DNA from: Myxococcus guangdongensis
GTDB lineage: Bacteria; Myxococcota; Myxococcia; Myxococcales; Myxococcaceae
Direction of reading: 5' to 3'
Assembly (NCBI RefSeq): GCF_024198255.1
Contig: NZ_JAJVKW010000001.1
Span: 992,001-1,056,000, forward strand
Length of the DNA: 64,000 nucleotides
The notes under the pieces are model-generated. The model was given only the letters and a program-made list of their open reading frames with translations. It had not been told where the DNA came from and did no database searches. Of this stretch, positions 15,394 to 24,400 are shown in pieces. Position 1 is the stretch's first letter, and every line of letters starts with the position of its first letter. Made by a program: the position numbers and the translations under genes.

Positions 15394-17109
15394 ATGTCGC
15401 CGGCCCCCTCCCGACGCCTCCTCCCCGCGCTCGTCGCCAGCCTCGCCCTGCATGGGCTCCTGTGGCTGGTGGTCGGCGGCGTGCCGGAAGGCGCCCCCAG
15501 AGGGCCTCGTGCGCCCCAGCCCCCGCGCCCCGCGCTGGAGTGGGTCGAGGTGGAGGTGACATCCCCGCCTCCAGACCCTGGGACAAGCGCCTCCGCAATC
15601 CAACCACCGCCGGGCTCGAAGCCCCCGAGCACCCCGACCGGGCGCACCGAGGGCCCTCTCGCGGTGGGCCCCGCGCAGGATGCTGCTTCGGACGGACGCC
15701 AGGAAGATGTCGTCTCTCAGGCGCCCGCAGACAAGGCGCCGCCCACACTGCCGGAAGAACACCGAGCCGATGACGGCGAGGCCGTCCCGCCTCTCGGCAA
15801 CGCGTCAGCAGACAGGCTCCGAGGTGAGGACCGCGGCGCGGTCGCACGGGCTTCCGAACTCAGTGCCCCTCGTCCCGAGAGCCCGAGCACTCGCGGCGGC
15901 GAGGTCGCACGAGTACGCGAGGCCGACACCCGCCGAACCGATGGCGCAGTCGCACAGGCCACCCCGGACTCGAAGGAAGACGCCGTCCGAGCCAATCCCC
16001 AGGACGCGCTCGCACGAGCCTCCGCGGCGAGCCCTCCGACCTCGGACGCACCTCGCCCCGACACCGCGAACGACACGCTCGGCCAGCCCCGCGATGCGAC
16101 CCAGAACGAGAAGCTGGCCGACGCGCACGCATCCACGGACCACCCACTTCCGACCGACGCTCCCCGCCTGACGCAGGCCCCCGGTTGGAGCACTCCACCC
16201 GCCGAGTCTTCCGACGTGCCACGACTGCGACAGGCGCCCCACGGGGACGTCCCACGCGCGACGCCCACCGACGCGCGGCGCGCGGACCCTCGAGACGCGG
16301 TCGCACAAACACCCGAGGGTGCACGCCTGCTGCTCGCGGCCCGGACCCAGCGCGTCTCCGCGTGGCGCAGCGAGGAACACGTTCCCGAGGAGCGCGAGCT
16401 CAAGGGCACCCGTGAGCCCACCACACCCCAGGCGCTCGTCGAGGAGCTGGTCGCCGAGGGCATCGGCCGAGGCAAGGTGGACCGGGGACTGGTGCACCCC
16501 TACTTCAGCCAGCTGGGCAAGACGCTGCTGGGCCTCTGGGACGCGGACCGCGCCGTGAAGGAGCACGGCCTGCAGGGCTACTTCGACATGGGCATGGAGC
16601 GCAGCCGCGCCTACGGCCGCGTGTGGGGCGAGCGCGCCGCCAACTACGGTGCCACCGGCGCCTTCGCCGCGAACAAGCCTCCCGAGGAGGACCGTCGTCG
16701 TCCCGCGAGCCAGGTGGGAGACCCCACGCTGCGCATGCGCCAGGAGCTGCGCGAGAAGATGCGCGAGGAGTTCCGAGCCACCCGACGCGCCCTCATCCGC
16801 GTCGTGCAAGACCCTCAAGGACGCCTGCTCGACGTCGAGCTCGTCGAGCCCAGCCACCAACCCGAGGTGGACAACGAGGCGATGAAGGACGTCCGCGCCG
16901 CCGCCCAGAAGCTCCCCCCTCCTCCCGCCGAGGCCGTGGGCAAGCGCGAGCGCATCGTCAGCCTCTGGGAGTTCGAGCTGATCCTCTCCATCAGCCCGCC
17001 CATCCCCATCTTCACCTTCGAGTTCGACGAGGCGCTCGGCTTCATCGACACGCGCCTGCCCCTGGACAAGCGCATCTACAAGCGCGTGCGGCTCGTCGAG
17101 CTGCGCTGA
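15394..17109 (+). CDS. TonB-family energy-transducer-like protein with long disordered linker
   Basis: 571 residues. A short N-terminus is followed by one membrane helix (LLPALVASLALHGLLWLVVGG), containing the His often found in TonB helices (SLALHG). A very long Pro/Asp/Arg/Ala-rich, low-complexity linker covers about residues 30-340. The C-terminal 230 residues include a TonB-C-like region (RALIRVVQDPQGRLLDVELVEP, NEAMKDVRAAAQKLPPPP). TonB proteins couple the ExbBD proton-driven motor in the inner membrane to outer-membrane receptors. No exbBD genes are adjacent. The C-terminal domain is larger than standard and also occurs in myxobacterial gliding and trafficking proteins, so the partner is unknown. 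Confidence 0.75.
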   Translation: MSPAPSRRLLPALVASLALHGLLWLVVGGVPEGAPRGPRAPQPPRPALEWVEVEVTSPPPDPGTSASAIQPPPGSKPPSTPTGRTEGPLAVGPAQDAASDGRQEDVVSQAPADKAPPTLPEEHRADDGEAVPPLGNASADRLRGEDRGAVARASELSAPRPESPSTRGGEVARVREADTRRTDGAVAQATPDSKEDAVRANPQDALARASAASPPTSDAPRPDTANDTLGQPRDATQNEKLADAHASTDHPLPTDAPRLTQAPGWSTPPAESSDVPRLRQAPHGDVPRATPTDARRADPRDAVAQTPEGARLLLAARTQRVSAWRSEEHVPEERELKGTREPTTPQALVEELVAEGIGRGKVDRGLVHPYFSQLGKTLLGLWDADRAVKEHGLQGYFDMGMERSRAYGRVWGERAANYGATGAFAANKPPEEDRRRPASQVGDPTLRMRQELREKMREEFRATRRALIRVVQDPQGRLLDVELVEPSHQPEVDNEAMKDVRAAAQKLPPPPAEAVGKRERIVSLWEFELILSISPPIPIFTFEFDEALGFIDTRLPLDKRIYKRVRLVELR

Positions 17110-17113
17110 GCAC

Positions 17114-17617
17114 CTAGAGACAGTCGACCAACCCGTCATAGAGCGTGGTGCTCGTGCCGGGCAGCGGCGCGTCCATCGGCTCCGGCCCGGAGAGCGCCTT
17201 CAACAGCGCCGTCATCGTCGTGCCCGGCACCAACGGGCTCTCACAGGCCCACGTGCGCGCCTCCGAGGTGATGGCCCCCGACGCCGTGTCGATGTGCTCG
17301 TAGCTCCCGCCGAACACCCAGAGGCACTGTCCGAGCACGCCCGAGCGCTGCCCCACCGAACAGCGGAACACCACCGTCTCGATGTTGCCGTAGTCCCCCT
17401 CGCAGAACGTGTCCCCGCAGATGTCATCGAAGTTCTTCCGGAGATTCGCGCGCAGTTGGAGCCAGGCGCGGAACTCCTCCTCGGTGCTCAGGTACTCCAC
17501 CGCGTCCACGAACGGCCCGTGCTCCCAGCCCGGCACGAAGCCTCCCGGAATCCCCCGAGCGCCTGCCAACGTCGACAGCCCCAACAGCGACAACAGCCCC
17601 CACGAACGAATCCGCAT
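17114..17617 (-). CDS. Exported cysteine-containing protein of unknown function
   Basis: 167 residues from ATG 17617, which has GGAGG eight bases upstream. A signal peptide (MRIRSWGLLSLLGLSTLAGA) precedes a mature domain with six cysteines (CGDTFCEGD, FRCSVG, GQCLWVF, WACES, VDCL). This suggests a disulfide-bonded periplasmic or secreted protein. No family recognised. It ends 5 bases after the convergent TonB-family gene and is divergent from the lipoprotein gene at 17741. Confidence 0.7.
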   Translation of the reverse strand: MRIRSWGLLSLLGLSTLAGARGIPGGFVPGWEHGPFVDAVEYLSTEEEFRAWLQLRANLRKNFDDICGDTFCEGDYGNIETVVFRCSVGQRSGVLGQCLWVFGGSYEHIDTASGAITSEARTWACESPLVPGTTMTALLKALSGPEPMDAPLPGTSTTLYDGLVDCL

Positions 17618-17740
17618 CACGACGACCTCCGAATGGTGCCGCCCCACCCCACCCGGCCGTGACACGTTTTTCAAGTAAAGCAGTGTTCACAATCTATCCA
17701 AGATGACGTGGAGTGACGCCTTCCAGAAAGGCAGGCCGGC

Positions 17741-18811
17741 ATGCCGTCACCTCTTCGTCGTGTTTCCGAAGTGCTGGTGTCCACCCTCGTCACCGTGTCG
17801 CTGGGGCTGCTCGTGGGATGCGGCGAGGGGTATTCGGAGGATGACCCCTTCGGCGAGGCGCAGCGGGCGCTGCTCGACGGGGTCGGCTCGACGGCGGCGC
17901 GCGCGGCGCTCACGAAGCGGTGGGCACCCATCCACTATCAGGACGTGGACGTGACGGGCTCGCACGCGCTCAGCGGCAAGTCGGACTTCCTGACGCGCGT
18001 GGACTTCGACGGGGATTGGAGCGGGACGAACAACTGGGACAACACGGGCTCGCGGCTGTTGTCCGCGCACGCGTACCAGTCCGTCGTCGAGACCAGCTCG
18101 CACTGGTACCTGCTCTACCTGTTCTTCCACCCGCGCGACTGGTCCGACAACATCTTCGAGGGCGAGCACGAGAACGACGGCGAGGGCGTGCTGCTCATCG
18201 TCCAGCGCGACGGCAGCGAGTATGGCGCGCTCGTGGGCGCGGTGACGGTGGCGCACAAGGACTTCTTCTCCTTCGTCCCCACCGGCAGCCCGCTCGCCTC
18301 GGGCGCGGAGAGCGTGGACGGCACGCTGTCGCTCGCGTCCTTCGAGGGCGTGCTCCACCCGATAACGGCGCAGGAGGCCAAGGGCCATGGCCTCAAGGCG
18401 TGGCCGGCCTACGACATCGTCGGTGACGGCGTGAAGTACTTCCCCTCCCTCACGCTCGCCGAGCAGCCCGCGTCCGCCACCGCCGCGGACGTGCGCTACA
18501 AGCTGCTCGACTTGTACGGCGGCGAGGGCCTCTGGCAGCGCCGCGAGCTCTCCACGCTCTTCTCCAGTTGGGGCACCTTCCGCGGCGACACCAGCGGCGG
18601 CTGCGGGCTCGTCGCGGGCAACTGCTCGTCCAACTCCGCCAACGCGCCGTGGGGCTGGGATGACGGGAACGACGGCCCGGTGCTGCGCGGTGAAATCGCC
18701 ACGGACCCGGCGAAGCTCGCCGCGCACTACTTCAGCCCGTCGTCACAGTTCTCCCGGACGTACACCTTCAACCCGTACCAGGGCATCGGCACCGACCCGA
18801 ACCAGCCCTGA
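17741..18811 (+). CDS. Lipoprotein of unknown family with HENDGEG motif
   Basis: 356 residues. The N-terminus has a signal with lipobox LLVGC (Cys27). The mature protein has an alpha/beta appearance: WAPIHYQDVDVTGSHALSGK, a Trp-rich stretch HWYLLYLFFHPRDW, then HENDGEGVLLIVQRDGSEYG. The His-Glu-Asn-Asp-Gly-Glu-Gly sequence after an HxxRDW element resembles the GHRHDWE-type active site of NPP1/necrosis-inducing-like proteins only in a general way, so no function is assigned. Two Cys pairs near the C-terminus (GGCGLVAGNCSSN) may form a disulfide. Surface or periplasmic lipoprotein is the safe call. Confidence 0.7.
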   Translation: MPSPLRRVSEVLVSTLVTVSLGLLVGCGEGYSEDDPFGEAQRALLDGVGSTAARAALTKRWAPIHYQDVDVTGSHALSGKSDFLTRVDFDGDWSGTNNWDNTGSRLLSAHAYQSVVETSSHWYLLYLFFHPRDWSDNIFEGEHENDGEGVLLIVQRDGSEYGALVGAVTVAHKDFFSFVPTGSPLASGAESVDGTLSLASFEGVLHPITAQEAKGHGLKAWPAYDIVGDGVKYFPSLTLAEQPASATAADVRYKLLDLYGGEGLWQRRELSTLFSSWGTFRGDTSGGCGLVAGNCSSNSANAPWGWDDGNDGPVLRGEIATDPAKLAAHYFSPSSQFSRTYTFNPYQGIGTDPNQP

Positions 18812-18821
18812 GCCGCGACCC

Positions 18822-18854
18822 CCGAGGAGCGGAGGACCTCGCCCCGCTCCTCGG
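18822..18854. terminator. Bidirectional hairpin terminator
   Basis: CCGAGGAGCGG (18822-18832) and CCGCTCCTCGG (18844-18854) are perfect 11-bp arms around an 11-base loop. It sits in the 53-base space between the convergent lipoprotein and pyrophosphatase genes. Confidence 0.7.
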
Positions 18855-18864
18855 TGAGGCGCCG

Positions 18865-19557
18865 TCAGGACGCGCGGCTCTTGCGGGCCACCGGACGACG
18901 CGCGCGGCTGCGCACGGGCGTGGTGGGGGCGTTGCCGTAGACGCGGTCGTAGTCCTTCATGCTGCGGCGGATGACCTCGAGCGCCTCGGGGCGGTCATAC
19001 ACCTCCGCGATTTCGACGCTGCGCTTCCCCTCGCCGGGAATCTGCTTGTAGGTGAGGAAGTAGTGCTTGAGGCGGTCGAGCAGCGGGCGCGGCAGCTGCG
19101 CGATGTGCTGCAGCTCGCCGTAGACCAGGTCGGACTCCAGCACCGCGATGATCTTGTCATCCGCCTCGTCGCCGTCGACCATCCGGAAGCCGCCCACCGG
19201 CACCGCGCGGACCAGCAGGTTGCCGTTGCTGACCACCTTCTCCGTCAGCACGCAGATATCAATCGGGTCGCCGTCGCCCTTGATGTCGCGCATGCCCGTG
19301 CGCTCGGCGCAGCGCTTCGCCACCAGCTCGTCGCAGAACGTCTGCGGGATGAAGCCGTACAGCGTGGGGCACTGGCTGCTGAAGCGCTGCGGGCGGTCCA
19401 ACATCAGGATGCCCGACTCCTTGTCCAGCTCGTACTTCACCGCGTCCGTGGGGACGATTTCGATGTACGCGGTGACGACCTCCGGAGCGTCGTTGCCAGG
19501 GGTGATTCCGTGCCAGGGATGAGATGCGAACGACTTCTGAGGTGCGGGCTTCTTCAT
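18865..19557 (-). CDS. ppa: Inorganic pyrophosphatase
   Basis: 230 residues. Family I signature DGDPIDICVL with the metal-binding aspartates is visible, along with KYELDKESGILMLDR, YGFIPQTFC and DDKIIAV. The enzyme splits pyrophosphate and so drives biosynthetic reactions. The N-terminal 20 residues and the basic C-terminal tail (RSRARRPVARKSRAS) extend the usual 175-residue core; a tail so rich in Arg may bind nucleic acid, but that is speculative. ATG 19557 overlaps the plsC stop by 4 bases (ATGA), making this the third gene of an epmA-plsC-ppa operon. Confidence 0.92.
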   Translation of the reverse strand: MKKPAPQKSFASHPWHGITPGNDAPEVVTAYIEIVPTDAVKYELDKESGILMLDRPQRFSSQCPTLYGFIPQTFCDELVAKRCAERTGMRDIKGDGDPIDICVLTEKVVSNGNLLVRAVPVGGFRMVDGDEADDKIIAVLESDLVYGELQHIAQLPRPLLDRLKHYFLTYKQIPGEGKRSVEIAEVYDRPEALEVIRRSMKDYDRVYGNAPTTPVRSRARRPVARKSRAS

Positions 19558-20297
19558 GTAGGTACGTCTCCCGAGCGTCGACACGCCTCGGAGTAGAGTT
19601 GCGCGACCGCGTCCTCCAACTGGCGCGTGAGCGCCTCGCGGTCCTGAATCGTCAGGCCTTGCGTGGTGATGGGCGCTCCCACCGCCAATGCCACGCGTTG
19701 TCCCCACCGCACCGCCCGTCCTCCCTTGGGAAGGATGAGCCGAGTCCCTGACACGGCCATGGGCACCACCGGCACGCCCGCCTGGATGGCGAGCGTCGCG
19801 GCCCCCTTCTTGAACGGCCGCAGCCGGCCGTCCTCACTTCGCGTGCCCTCCGCGTAGAAGAGCACGCTCACCCGCTCGCGCAGCGCCGTCACGGCCTCCT
19901 CCAGCCGGGCCCTGTCTTGACTGCTGCCGCTGCGCACCACGGGGATGTTGCCCGCCAGCCGCAGCGCCGAGCCGAACACCGGAATCTTGAACAGCTCCGC
20001 CTTGGCCACGAAGCGCGTGTGCTTCTCGAGGTAGGCCAACCCCAGCGGCGCGTCGTAGTGCGACTGGTGGTTGCACACGAAGACGACGTGGCCGTCCGTG
20101 GGAATGTGCTCCAGCCCCACCGCCTCGTGACGCACGCCCGCCGACGCCAGCACGCCCTGCGCCCAGAGCTTCAGGAGCTTGTCCGCCTCCCGGTGCGCGC
20201 CGGCCACCGACAGCGCCGATATCGTCGCCGACACCGCGCCCGTCAGCCCCACCGCTGAAACACCCGCGAACGCTGTCCGGACGATGTCTCGAATCAC
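19554..20297 (-). CDS. plsC: 1-acyl-sn-glycerol-3-phosphate acyltransferase (PlsC family)
   Basis: About 247 residues from GTG 20297, which overlaps the stop of the upstream gene by 4 bases (GTGA). Hallmarks are NHQSHYDAP (HX4D catalytic motif), FVAKAELFKIPVFG, GNIPVVRSG and YAEGTRSEDGRLRPFKKG (EGTR glycerol phosphate-binding motif). It adds the second acyl chain to lysophosphatidate in phospholipid synthesis at the inner membrane. The first 35 residues are hydrophobic and serve as the membrane segment. Translational coupling to epmA and ppa is indicated by overlaps on both sides. Confidence 0.9.
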   Translation of the reverse strand: MIRDIVRTAFAGVSAVGLTGAVSATISALSVAGAHREADKLLKLWAQGVLASAGVRHEAVGLEHIPTDGHVVFVCNHQSHYDAPLGLAYLEKHTRFVAKAELFKIPVFGSALRLAGNIPVVRSGSSQDRARLEEAVTALRERVSVLFYAEGTRSEDGRLRPFKKGAATLAIQAGVPVVPMAVSGTRLILPKGGRAVRWGQRVALAVGAPITTQGLTIQDREALTRQLEDAVAQLYSEACRRSGDVPT

Positions 20298-21298
20298 ACG
20301 AACTCGTGGGCGGGGAACAAGAGCACCTCCGAGATGCGCTGGACCCCGAGCAGCAGCATCAGGATTCTGTCGAGCCCCACGGCGATGCCCGCCGAGGGTG
20401 GCATTCGACCTACCGCGTCGAGGAACCGCTCGTCCAGAGCATACACGGAACGTCCCAGTCTGCGCCGCAGGTCCTGTTCCTCGAGCAGGCGGGCGCGTTG
20501 CTCCGCGGGGTCCGTCAGCTCGCTGAACCCGTTCGCCAGCTCCAGCCCCTTCGCGTACAGCTCCACCCGCTCCGCCACCGCCGGGTCCCCGGGCTTGAGC
20601 CGTGACAGCGCCGCCATCGACGCCGGGTACTCGATGAGGAACGTCGGCCGGTCGAACCCCAGCCCCGTCTCCACCCGCTCCAGGAACAGGTGGAAGAACA
20701 CGTCGTCGAAGCTCTCCGCGGAGCCCGTCCGCACGCCGATGGCCTCGGCCGCCCGCTTGAGCGAGGGCCCGTCCGAGTGCACGCGGATGTCCACCCCGGT
20801 GGCGCGCAGCACGGCGTCGCGCACGGTGAGCCGCTCGTAGGGGGTGCGCGTGAAGAAGCCCGGGTCCGCGCCAGGCTCGCCCTCCGTCGCCGAGCGCCCG
20901 GCTTCCGCCAGCGCGCCCTCCAGGTCCGCCATGATGGCGTGGTAGTCCGCCTGGGGCCGGTAGAACTCCAGCATGGTGAATTCCGGGTTGTGCGTGGTGG
21001 AGACCTCGCCGTTTCGGAACACCTTGCAGAGCTGGAACAGGGGGCCGGCCCCGTCGGCGAGCAGGCGCTTCATCGCGTACTCGGGGCTGGTGTGGAGGTA
21101 GAGCGGGCGCTCGACGCCCACGTTCGTCTCCGGGAGGAAGCGGGCCTCGAAGGCGTTGATGTGCGGCTCCATCCCGGGGGTGGGGATGAGCAGCGGCGTC
21201 TCGACTTCCAGGTAGCCTTCGGCCGCGAAGAAACGTCGCAGGGCGGAGTAGAGGGCCTGGCGTCCGCGAGCGGCCCGCCATTGAGAAAGGTTGGGCAT
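20294..21298 (-). CDS. epmA: EF-P-(R)-beta-lysine ligase, lysyl-tRNA synthetase-like (EpmA/PoxA/GenX)
   Basis: 334 residues, class II aminoacyl-tRNA synthetase catalytic core without the N-terminal anticodon-binding domain, which is the EpmA layout (about 325 residues). Seen: EVETPLLIPTPGMEPHINAF, YLHTSPEYAMKRLLADG, LCKVFRNGEVSTTHNPEFTMLEFY (motif 2) and SAGIAVGLDRILMLLLG (motif 3). EpmA attaches beta-lysine to elongation factor P, helping ribosomes through polyproline stretches. This fits a genome rich in Pro-rich proteins. No epmB or efp is adjacent. First gene of the epmA-plsC-ppa operon, divergent from the metallopeptidase gene. Confidence 0.9.
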   Translation of the reverse strand: MPNLSQWRAARGRQALYSALRRFFAAEGYLEVETPLLIPTPGMEPHINAFEARFLPETNVGVERPLYLHTSPEYAMKRLLADGAGPLFQLCKVFRNGEVSTTHNPEFTMLEFYRPQADYHAIMADLEGALAEAGRSATEGEPGADPGFFTRTPYERLTVRDAVLRATGVDIRVHSDGPSLKRAAEAIGVRTGSAESFDDVFFHLFLERVETGLGFDRPTFLIEYPASMAALSRLKPGDPAVAERVELYAKGLELANGFSELTDPAEQRARLLEEQDLRRRLGRSVYALDERFLDAVGRMPPSAGIAVGLDRILMLLLGVQRISEVLLFPAHEFV

Positions 21299-21316
21299 GG
21301 GCGAGCCGGAAGTAAC

Positions 21317-23056
21317 ATGAGGCCCCACATGCTCCCAAGGATTCCCCTCCTCCTCGCAGTCGCCTGCTGCCTGAGCGCCTGCCACAAGGCGCCTCCCGCC
21401 GACAACCGGCCGCCTCCGACGGAGGAGCAGTTGCTGACAGCGGACATCCGGGCCCTGACCTCGCGCGCGGAGACGCTGCTCGAGGCCCAGCACCGCCTGG
21501 TGTGGGTGTTCTGGACCGAGGGCCGCCACGTGGACGTCTCCGGTACGTACGCGGGCCAGGAGGACCTCTTCACCCTCGACAACATCCGGAAGCTGGACCG
21601 GCTGCGCCAGCTCACCCAGGACCCGCGCGAGGTGCGCGCCCTCACCGCGATGCACTCGCACTTCGCGGGGGAGTACCTGTCGCACGCGCTCGCCGAGCAC
21701 AACGACGCGTCCGCCAACCTGGAGGCGTCGCTCACCTTCAACCTGGACGGCAAGGAGCTGCGCTATCGGGACCTGGAGCGGCTGCTCGCCAACGAGCGCA
21801 GCGGCACCCGGCGCCGGGCGCTCTACGCGGCGGCCACGCCCGCGCTGGAGCGGCTCAACCAGACCCTGCGGCGCAAGGAGGAGGAGGCCGAGAAGCGGGT
21901 GAAGGAGCTGGGCTTCCCCTCGTACGAGGCCTTCGGCAGCGAGCTGCGGCAAGCGGACCTGGGCAAGCTGAGCGTGCTGGCGGAGGAGATTCTCCAGGCC
22001 ACGCAGGCGCCGTACCGCGTCGTCATGGAGCGGCTGGCGCAGCGCGAGCTGAACCTGGCCTTCAAGGACATCACCCGCGCGGACATCCCCCGGCTGTTCC
22101 GCTCGCGCGAGGTGGAGGACGCGTTCCCCAAGGGCGTGTCGCTGAAGAAGGCGCACGAGACGCTGGCGGGGATGAAGCTGGACCTGTCCACGCAGAAGAA
22201 CGTGGAGATCGACGAGCGCGACTTGCCGAAGAAGAACTCGCGGCCCCTGGCGCTGGCGGTGCGCGTGCCGGAGGACGTGCGGCTGTCGTTCAAGCCGGGC
22301 TCGGGCGTGCTGCATCAAGCGCGGGTGCTGCACGAGTTCGGGCATGCGCTGCACGCGGCCTTCACCGCGGAGACGCGCTTCGAGCTGGCGCGGCTGGGCA
22401 ACCCCACGGTGGGCGAGGCGTACTCGTCGCTCTTCGAGGACCTGCTGGAGGACCCGGTGTGGCTGGAGGAGCACGCGGGCCTGAGCGGAGAGGAGCGCGC
22501 GAAGTACCTGGCGACGTCGAGCGCGCACAAGCTGTACCTCATCCGTCACGCGGCGGGCCGGCTGCTGTACCAGTTGGAGCTGCACCGGCGCGCGGACGTG
22601 GACCCGAAGGAGCTCTATCGGGAGGTCATGTCGCGCACCGACGACATCCCGATGACGGCCGAGGACACGGCGCGCTACCTGGTGGACCAGGAGGACTTCT
22701 TCCAGTCGGCGGACAGCTTCCGCGCGTGGTTCCTCGCGGGACAGATTCAGGCCCAGCTCAAGGCGCGCTTCGGTCCCTCGTGGTGGCACTCGCCCGAGGC
22801 CGGTGAGTTCCTGAAGACGCTGTGGGCGAAGGGCAACGCGCTGTCCGCGCGCGAGGTGGCCCAGGCCATCGGCGAGCCGGGCATCGAGCCGGACGTGCTG
22901 CTGCTTCGCCTGGGCACGACGCTGCAGGTGCCCATCCGGCTGGACATGAAGTCGGACGACGCGGTCAGCGCGCCCGGGCCGGAGGGCGTGCCTCCCGCGG
23001 CGACGTCCCAGCCCGAGGGCTCGACGACCGCGCCCCCGGCGGGCCCGGGCCAGTAG
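21317..23056 (+). CDS. M3-like zinc metallopeptidase lipoprotein
   Basis: 579 residues from ATG 21317 (a second ATG at 21329 is equally possible). Signal with lipobox LSAC (Cys22), then an alpha-helical body. HEFGH at 339-343 is the HExxH zinc site, with Glu367 or Glu374 about 28-35 residues later as likely third ligand (NPTVGEAYSSLFEDLLE). The helical fold and motif order resemble the M3 (thimet oligopeptidase/PepF) clan. As a lipoprotein it would act on peptides in the periplasm or at the surface. The tail from about 545 is Pro/Ala/Gly-rich and disordered. The frame extends much further upstream but only as antisense of epmA. Confidence 0.8.
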   Translation: MRPHMLPRIPLLLAVACCLSACHKAPPADNRPPPTEEQLLTADIRALTSRAETLLEAQHRLVWVFWTEGRHVDVSGTYAGQEDLFTLDNIRKLDRLRQLTQDPREVRALTAMHSHFAGEYLSHALAEHNDASANLEASLTFNLDGKELRYRDLERLLANERSGTRRRALYAAATPALERLNQTLRRKEEEAEKRVKELGFPSYEAFGSELRQADLGKLSVLAEEILQATQAPYRVVMERLAQRELNLAFKDITRADIPRLFRSREVEDAFPKGVSLKKAHETLAGMKLDLSTQKNVEIDERDLPKKNSRPLALAVRVPEDVRLSFKPGSGVLHQARVLHEFGHALHAAFTAETRFELARLGNPTVGEAYSSLFEDLLEDPVWLEEHAGLSGEERAKYLATSSAHKLYLIRHAAGRLLYQLELHRRADVDPKELYREVMSRTDDIPMTAEDTARYLVDQEDFFQSADSFRAWFLAGQIQAQLKARFGPSWWHSPEAGEFLKTLWAKGNALSAREVAQAIGEPGIEPDVLLLRLGTTLQVPIRLDMKSDDAVSAPGPEGVPPAATSQPEGSTTAPPAGPGQ

Positions 23057-23068
23057 CACCCCATCAAC

Positions 23069-23114
23069 GACACGGGCCCCCGCCCTCGCAGCGGAGGACG
23101 GAGGCCCGGGTGTC
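23069..23114. terminator. Convergent-gene hairpin terminator
   Basis: GACAC-GGGCC (from 23069) pairs with GGCCC-GG-GTGTC (to 23114) with a small bulge, and an inner CCGCCCTCGCAGCGGAGGACGG region gives further pairing. Located between the stops of the convergent metallopeptidase and SPFH genes. Confidence 0.6.
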
Positions 23115-23136
23115 ATGAAGCGAAGCAGCGCGGGGA

Positions 23137-24183
23137 CTACAGGAGCTTCATCAGCTCCGCGCGCTTGGCGTTGTACTCGTCATCCGAGAGCACGCCCGCG
23201 TCCTTCAGCTCCTTGATCTCCTTCAGGCGCTGCGCGGGGCTGCGCGTGTCGGCCGGGGCCGCCTGCTGCGCGGGCTCCGGGGGACGCTGCTGCTGTTGCT
23301 GCTGGTTGTTGTTCATGAACTGCTGGGCCATGCCGAAGCCCATGCCCATGCCCATGCCGCCCAGCGCGTTGCCGCTGCTCTCGCCGCCTTTGGCCATGCC
23401 CTCGGCCGCGCCGAGCATCGCCTGCCCCTGCGCGTACTGCTGGAAGCCGCCGGCGAGGCGCGAGTACGCCACGTCCTTGCCCAGCTTCTTCAGCGTCCCC
23501 TCGTCCTCCTCCTTGATGCTGACGTGGAAGTTGCCCATCCGCACCACGGTGAGCCCGTAGTCGTCCACGTGCGGCTTGAGGCCGGCGATGACCTCCGTCT
23601 CGATCTCCTCCGTGTACGCACCGCTCGTCACGTCGAGCAGCGGCCAGCGCTTCTTGACCAGCAGCTCGGCGATGCGATCTCTCGTCACCTTGAGCACCTG
23701 GTTCTTGAACCAGCCCAACAACGCCTCGTTGTTGGAGCGGCCCATGCCCACCAGGCCCACCACGAGCTTCTCCGGGTCCGTCACGCGGATGGAGAAGTCG
23801 CCGTACACCATGGTGCCGATGCCCAGGCCCGTCTCCGGGTCGCGCACATCGCCGATGGGCCCGCCGAACTTGATGCCCGGGAACTCACGGACGGAGACGA
23901 AAAAGACCTCCGCGACGAACAGGTTGCCGCCGGTGAACTTCTCCAGCAGGCGCGACAGGAAGGGGATGTTGTTCGAGTCGAGCTGGTGGCGGCCCGCCCC
24001 CAGCTTCCCCTCCACCTTGCCGTCCTTGACGAAGAGGGCGACCTCGTCGGCGTCCACGGTCAGCTGGGTCAGCATCCGGATGTTGTTCTCCGGATACTTG
24101 TAGATGATCTCCCCCTTCGCCGTGTCCGCGCGAGCGATGAAGTTGCGCTTCGCCTCACCCTTGATGGTGTCGAAGATACCCAT
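23137..24183 (-). CDS. SPFH/band-7 domain protein with C-terminal SHOCT domain
   Basis: 348 residues. Residues 1-240 form an SPFH-type domain related to virion core/YdjI-like proteins (MGIFDTIKGEAKRNFIARAD, FVKDGKVEGKLGAGRHQLDS, VYGDFSIRVTDPEKLVVG, VRMGNFHVSIKEEDE). Then comes a Gly/Met-rich then Gln-rich linker (FMNNNQQQQQQRPP), and a SHOCT motif at the end (QRLKEIKELKDAGVLSDDEYNAKRAELMKLL region), a short helical oligomerisation module. No transmembrane helix is visible. Such proteins are thought to organise membranes or stress responses; a precise role is not known. Confidence 0.85.
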   Translation of the reverse strand: MGIFDTIKGEAKRNFIARADTAKGEIIYKYPENNIRMLTQLTVDADEVALFVKDGKVEGKLGAGRHQLDSNNIPFLSRLLEKFTGGNLFVAEVFFVSVREFPGIKFGGPIGDVRDPETGLGIGTMVYGDFSIRVTDPEKLVVGLVGMGRSNNEALLGWFKNQVLKVTRDRIAELLVKKRWPLLDVTSGAYTEEIETEVIAGLKPHVDDYGLTVVRMGNFHVSIKEEDEGTLKKLGKDVAYSRLAGGFQQYAQGQAMLGAAEGMAKGGESSGNALGGMGMGMGFGMAQQFMNNNQQQQQQRPPEPAQQAAPADTRSPAQRLKEIKELKDAGVLSDDEYNAKRAELMKLL

Positions 24184-24312
24184 TGCTAGTCAGCGCCTCC
24201 GTGGCCGCCGTGGCGGCCGGCAAATCCGCGCCACCACCCGACCCTCTTTAAGAACATGGCCCCCGCGACGAAAGCGCGCCCGCTTTCCGCCCGGATGCCC
24301 TCCCTGCAACAT

Positions 24313-24327
24313 GCCAGTTTCACTGGC
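24313..24327. other. Small hairpin upstream of the SPFH gene
   Basis: GCCAGT-TTC-ACTGGC, a perfect 6-bp hairpin with a 3-base loop, in the 217-base gap between the SPFH gene start and the ABC permease stop on the same strand. It may terminate the exporter transcript or lie in the SPFH leader. Confidence 0.35.
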
Positions 24328-24400
24328 CATTGCCTAGCCGCTCGCCCACCGGGCGGCCCCTGTCGGGTGCCCGGTCAACGGCGCTGTGCCGGCCCTTATT

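Noticed and set aside
20690-21316. N-terminal extension of the metallopeptidase frame
   Set aside because: It lies antisense to epmA and precedes a typical lipoprotein signal, so the gene starts at 21317 or 21329.
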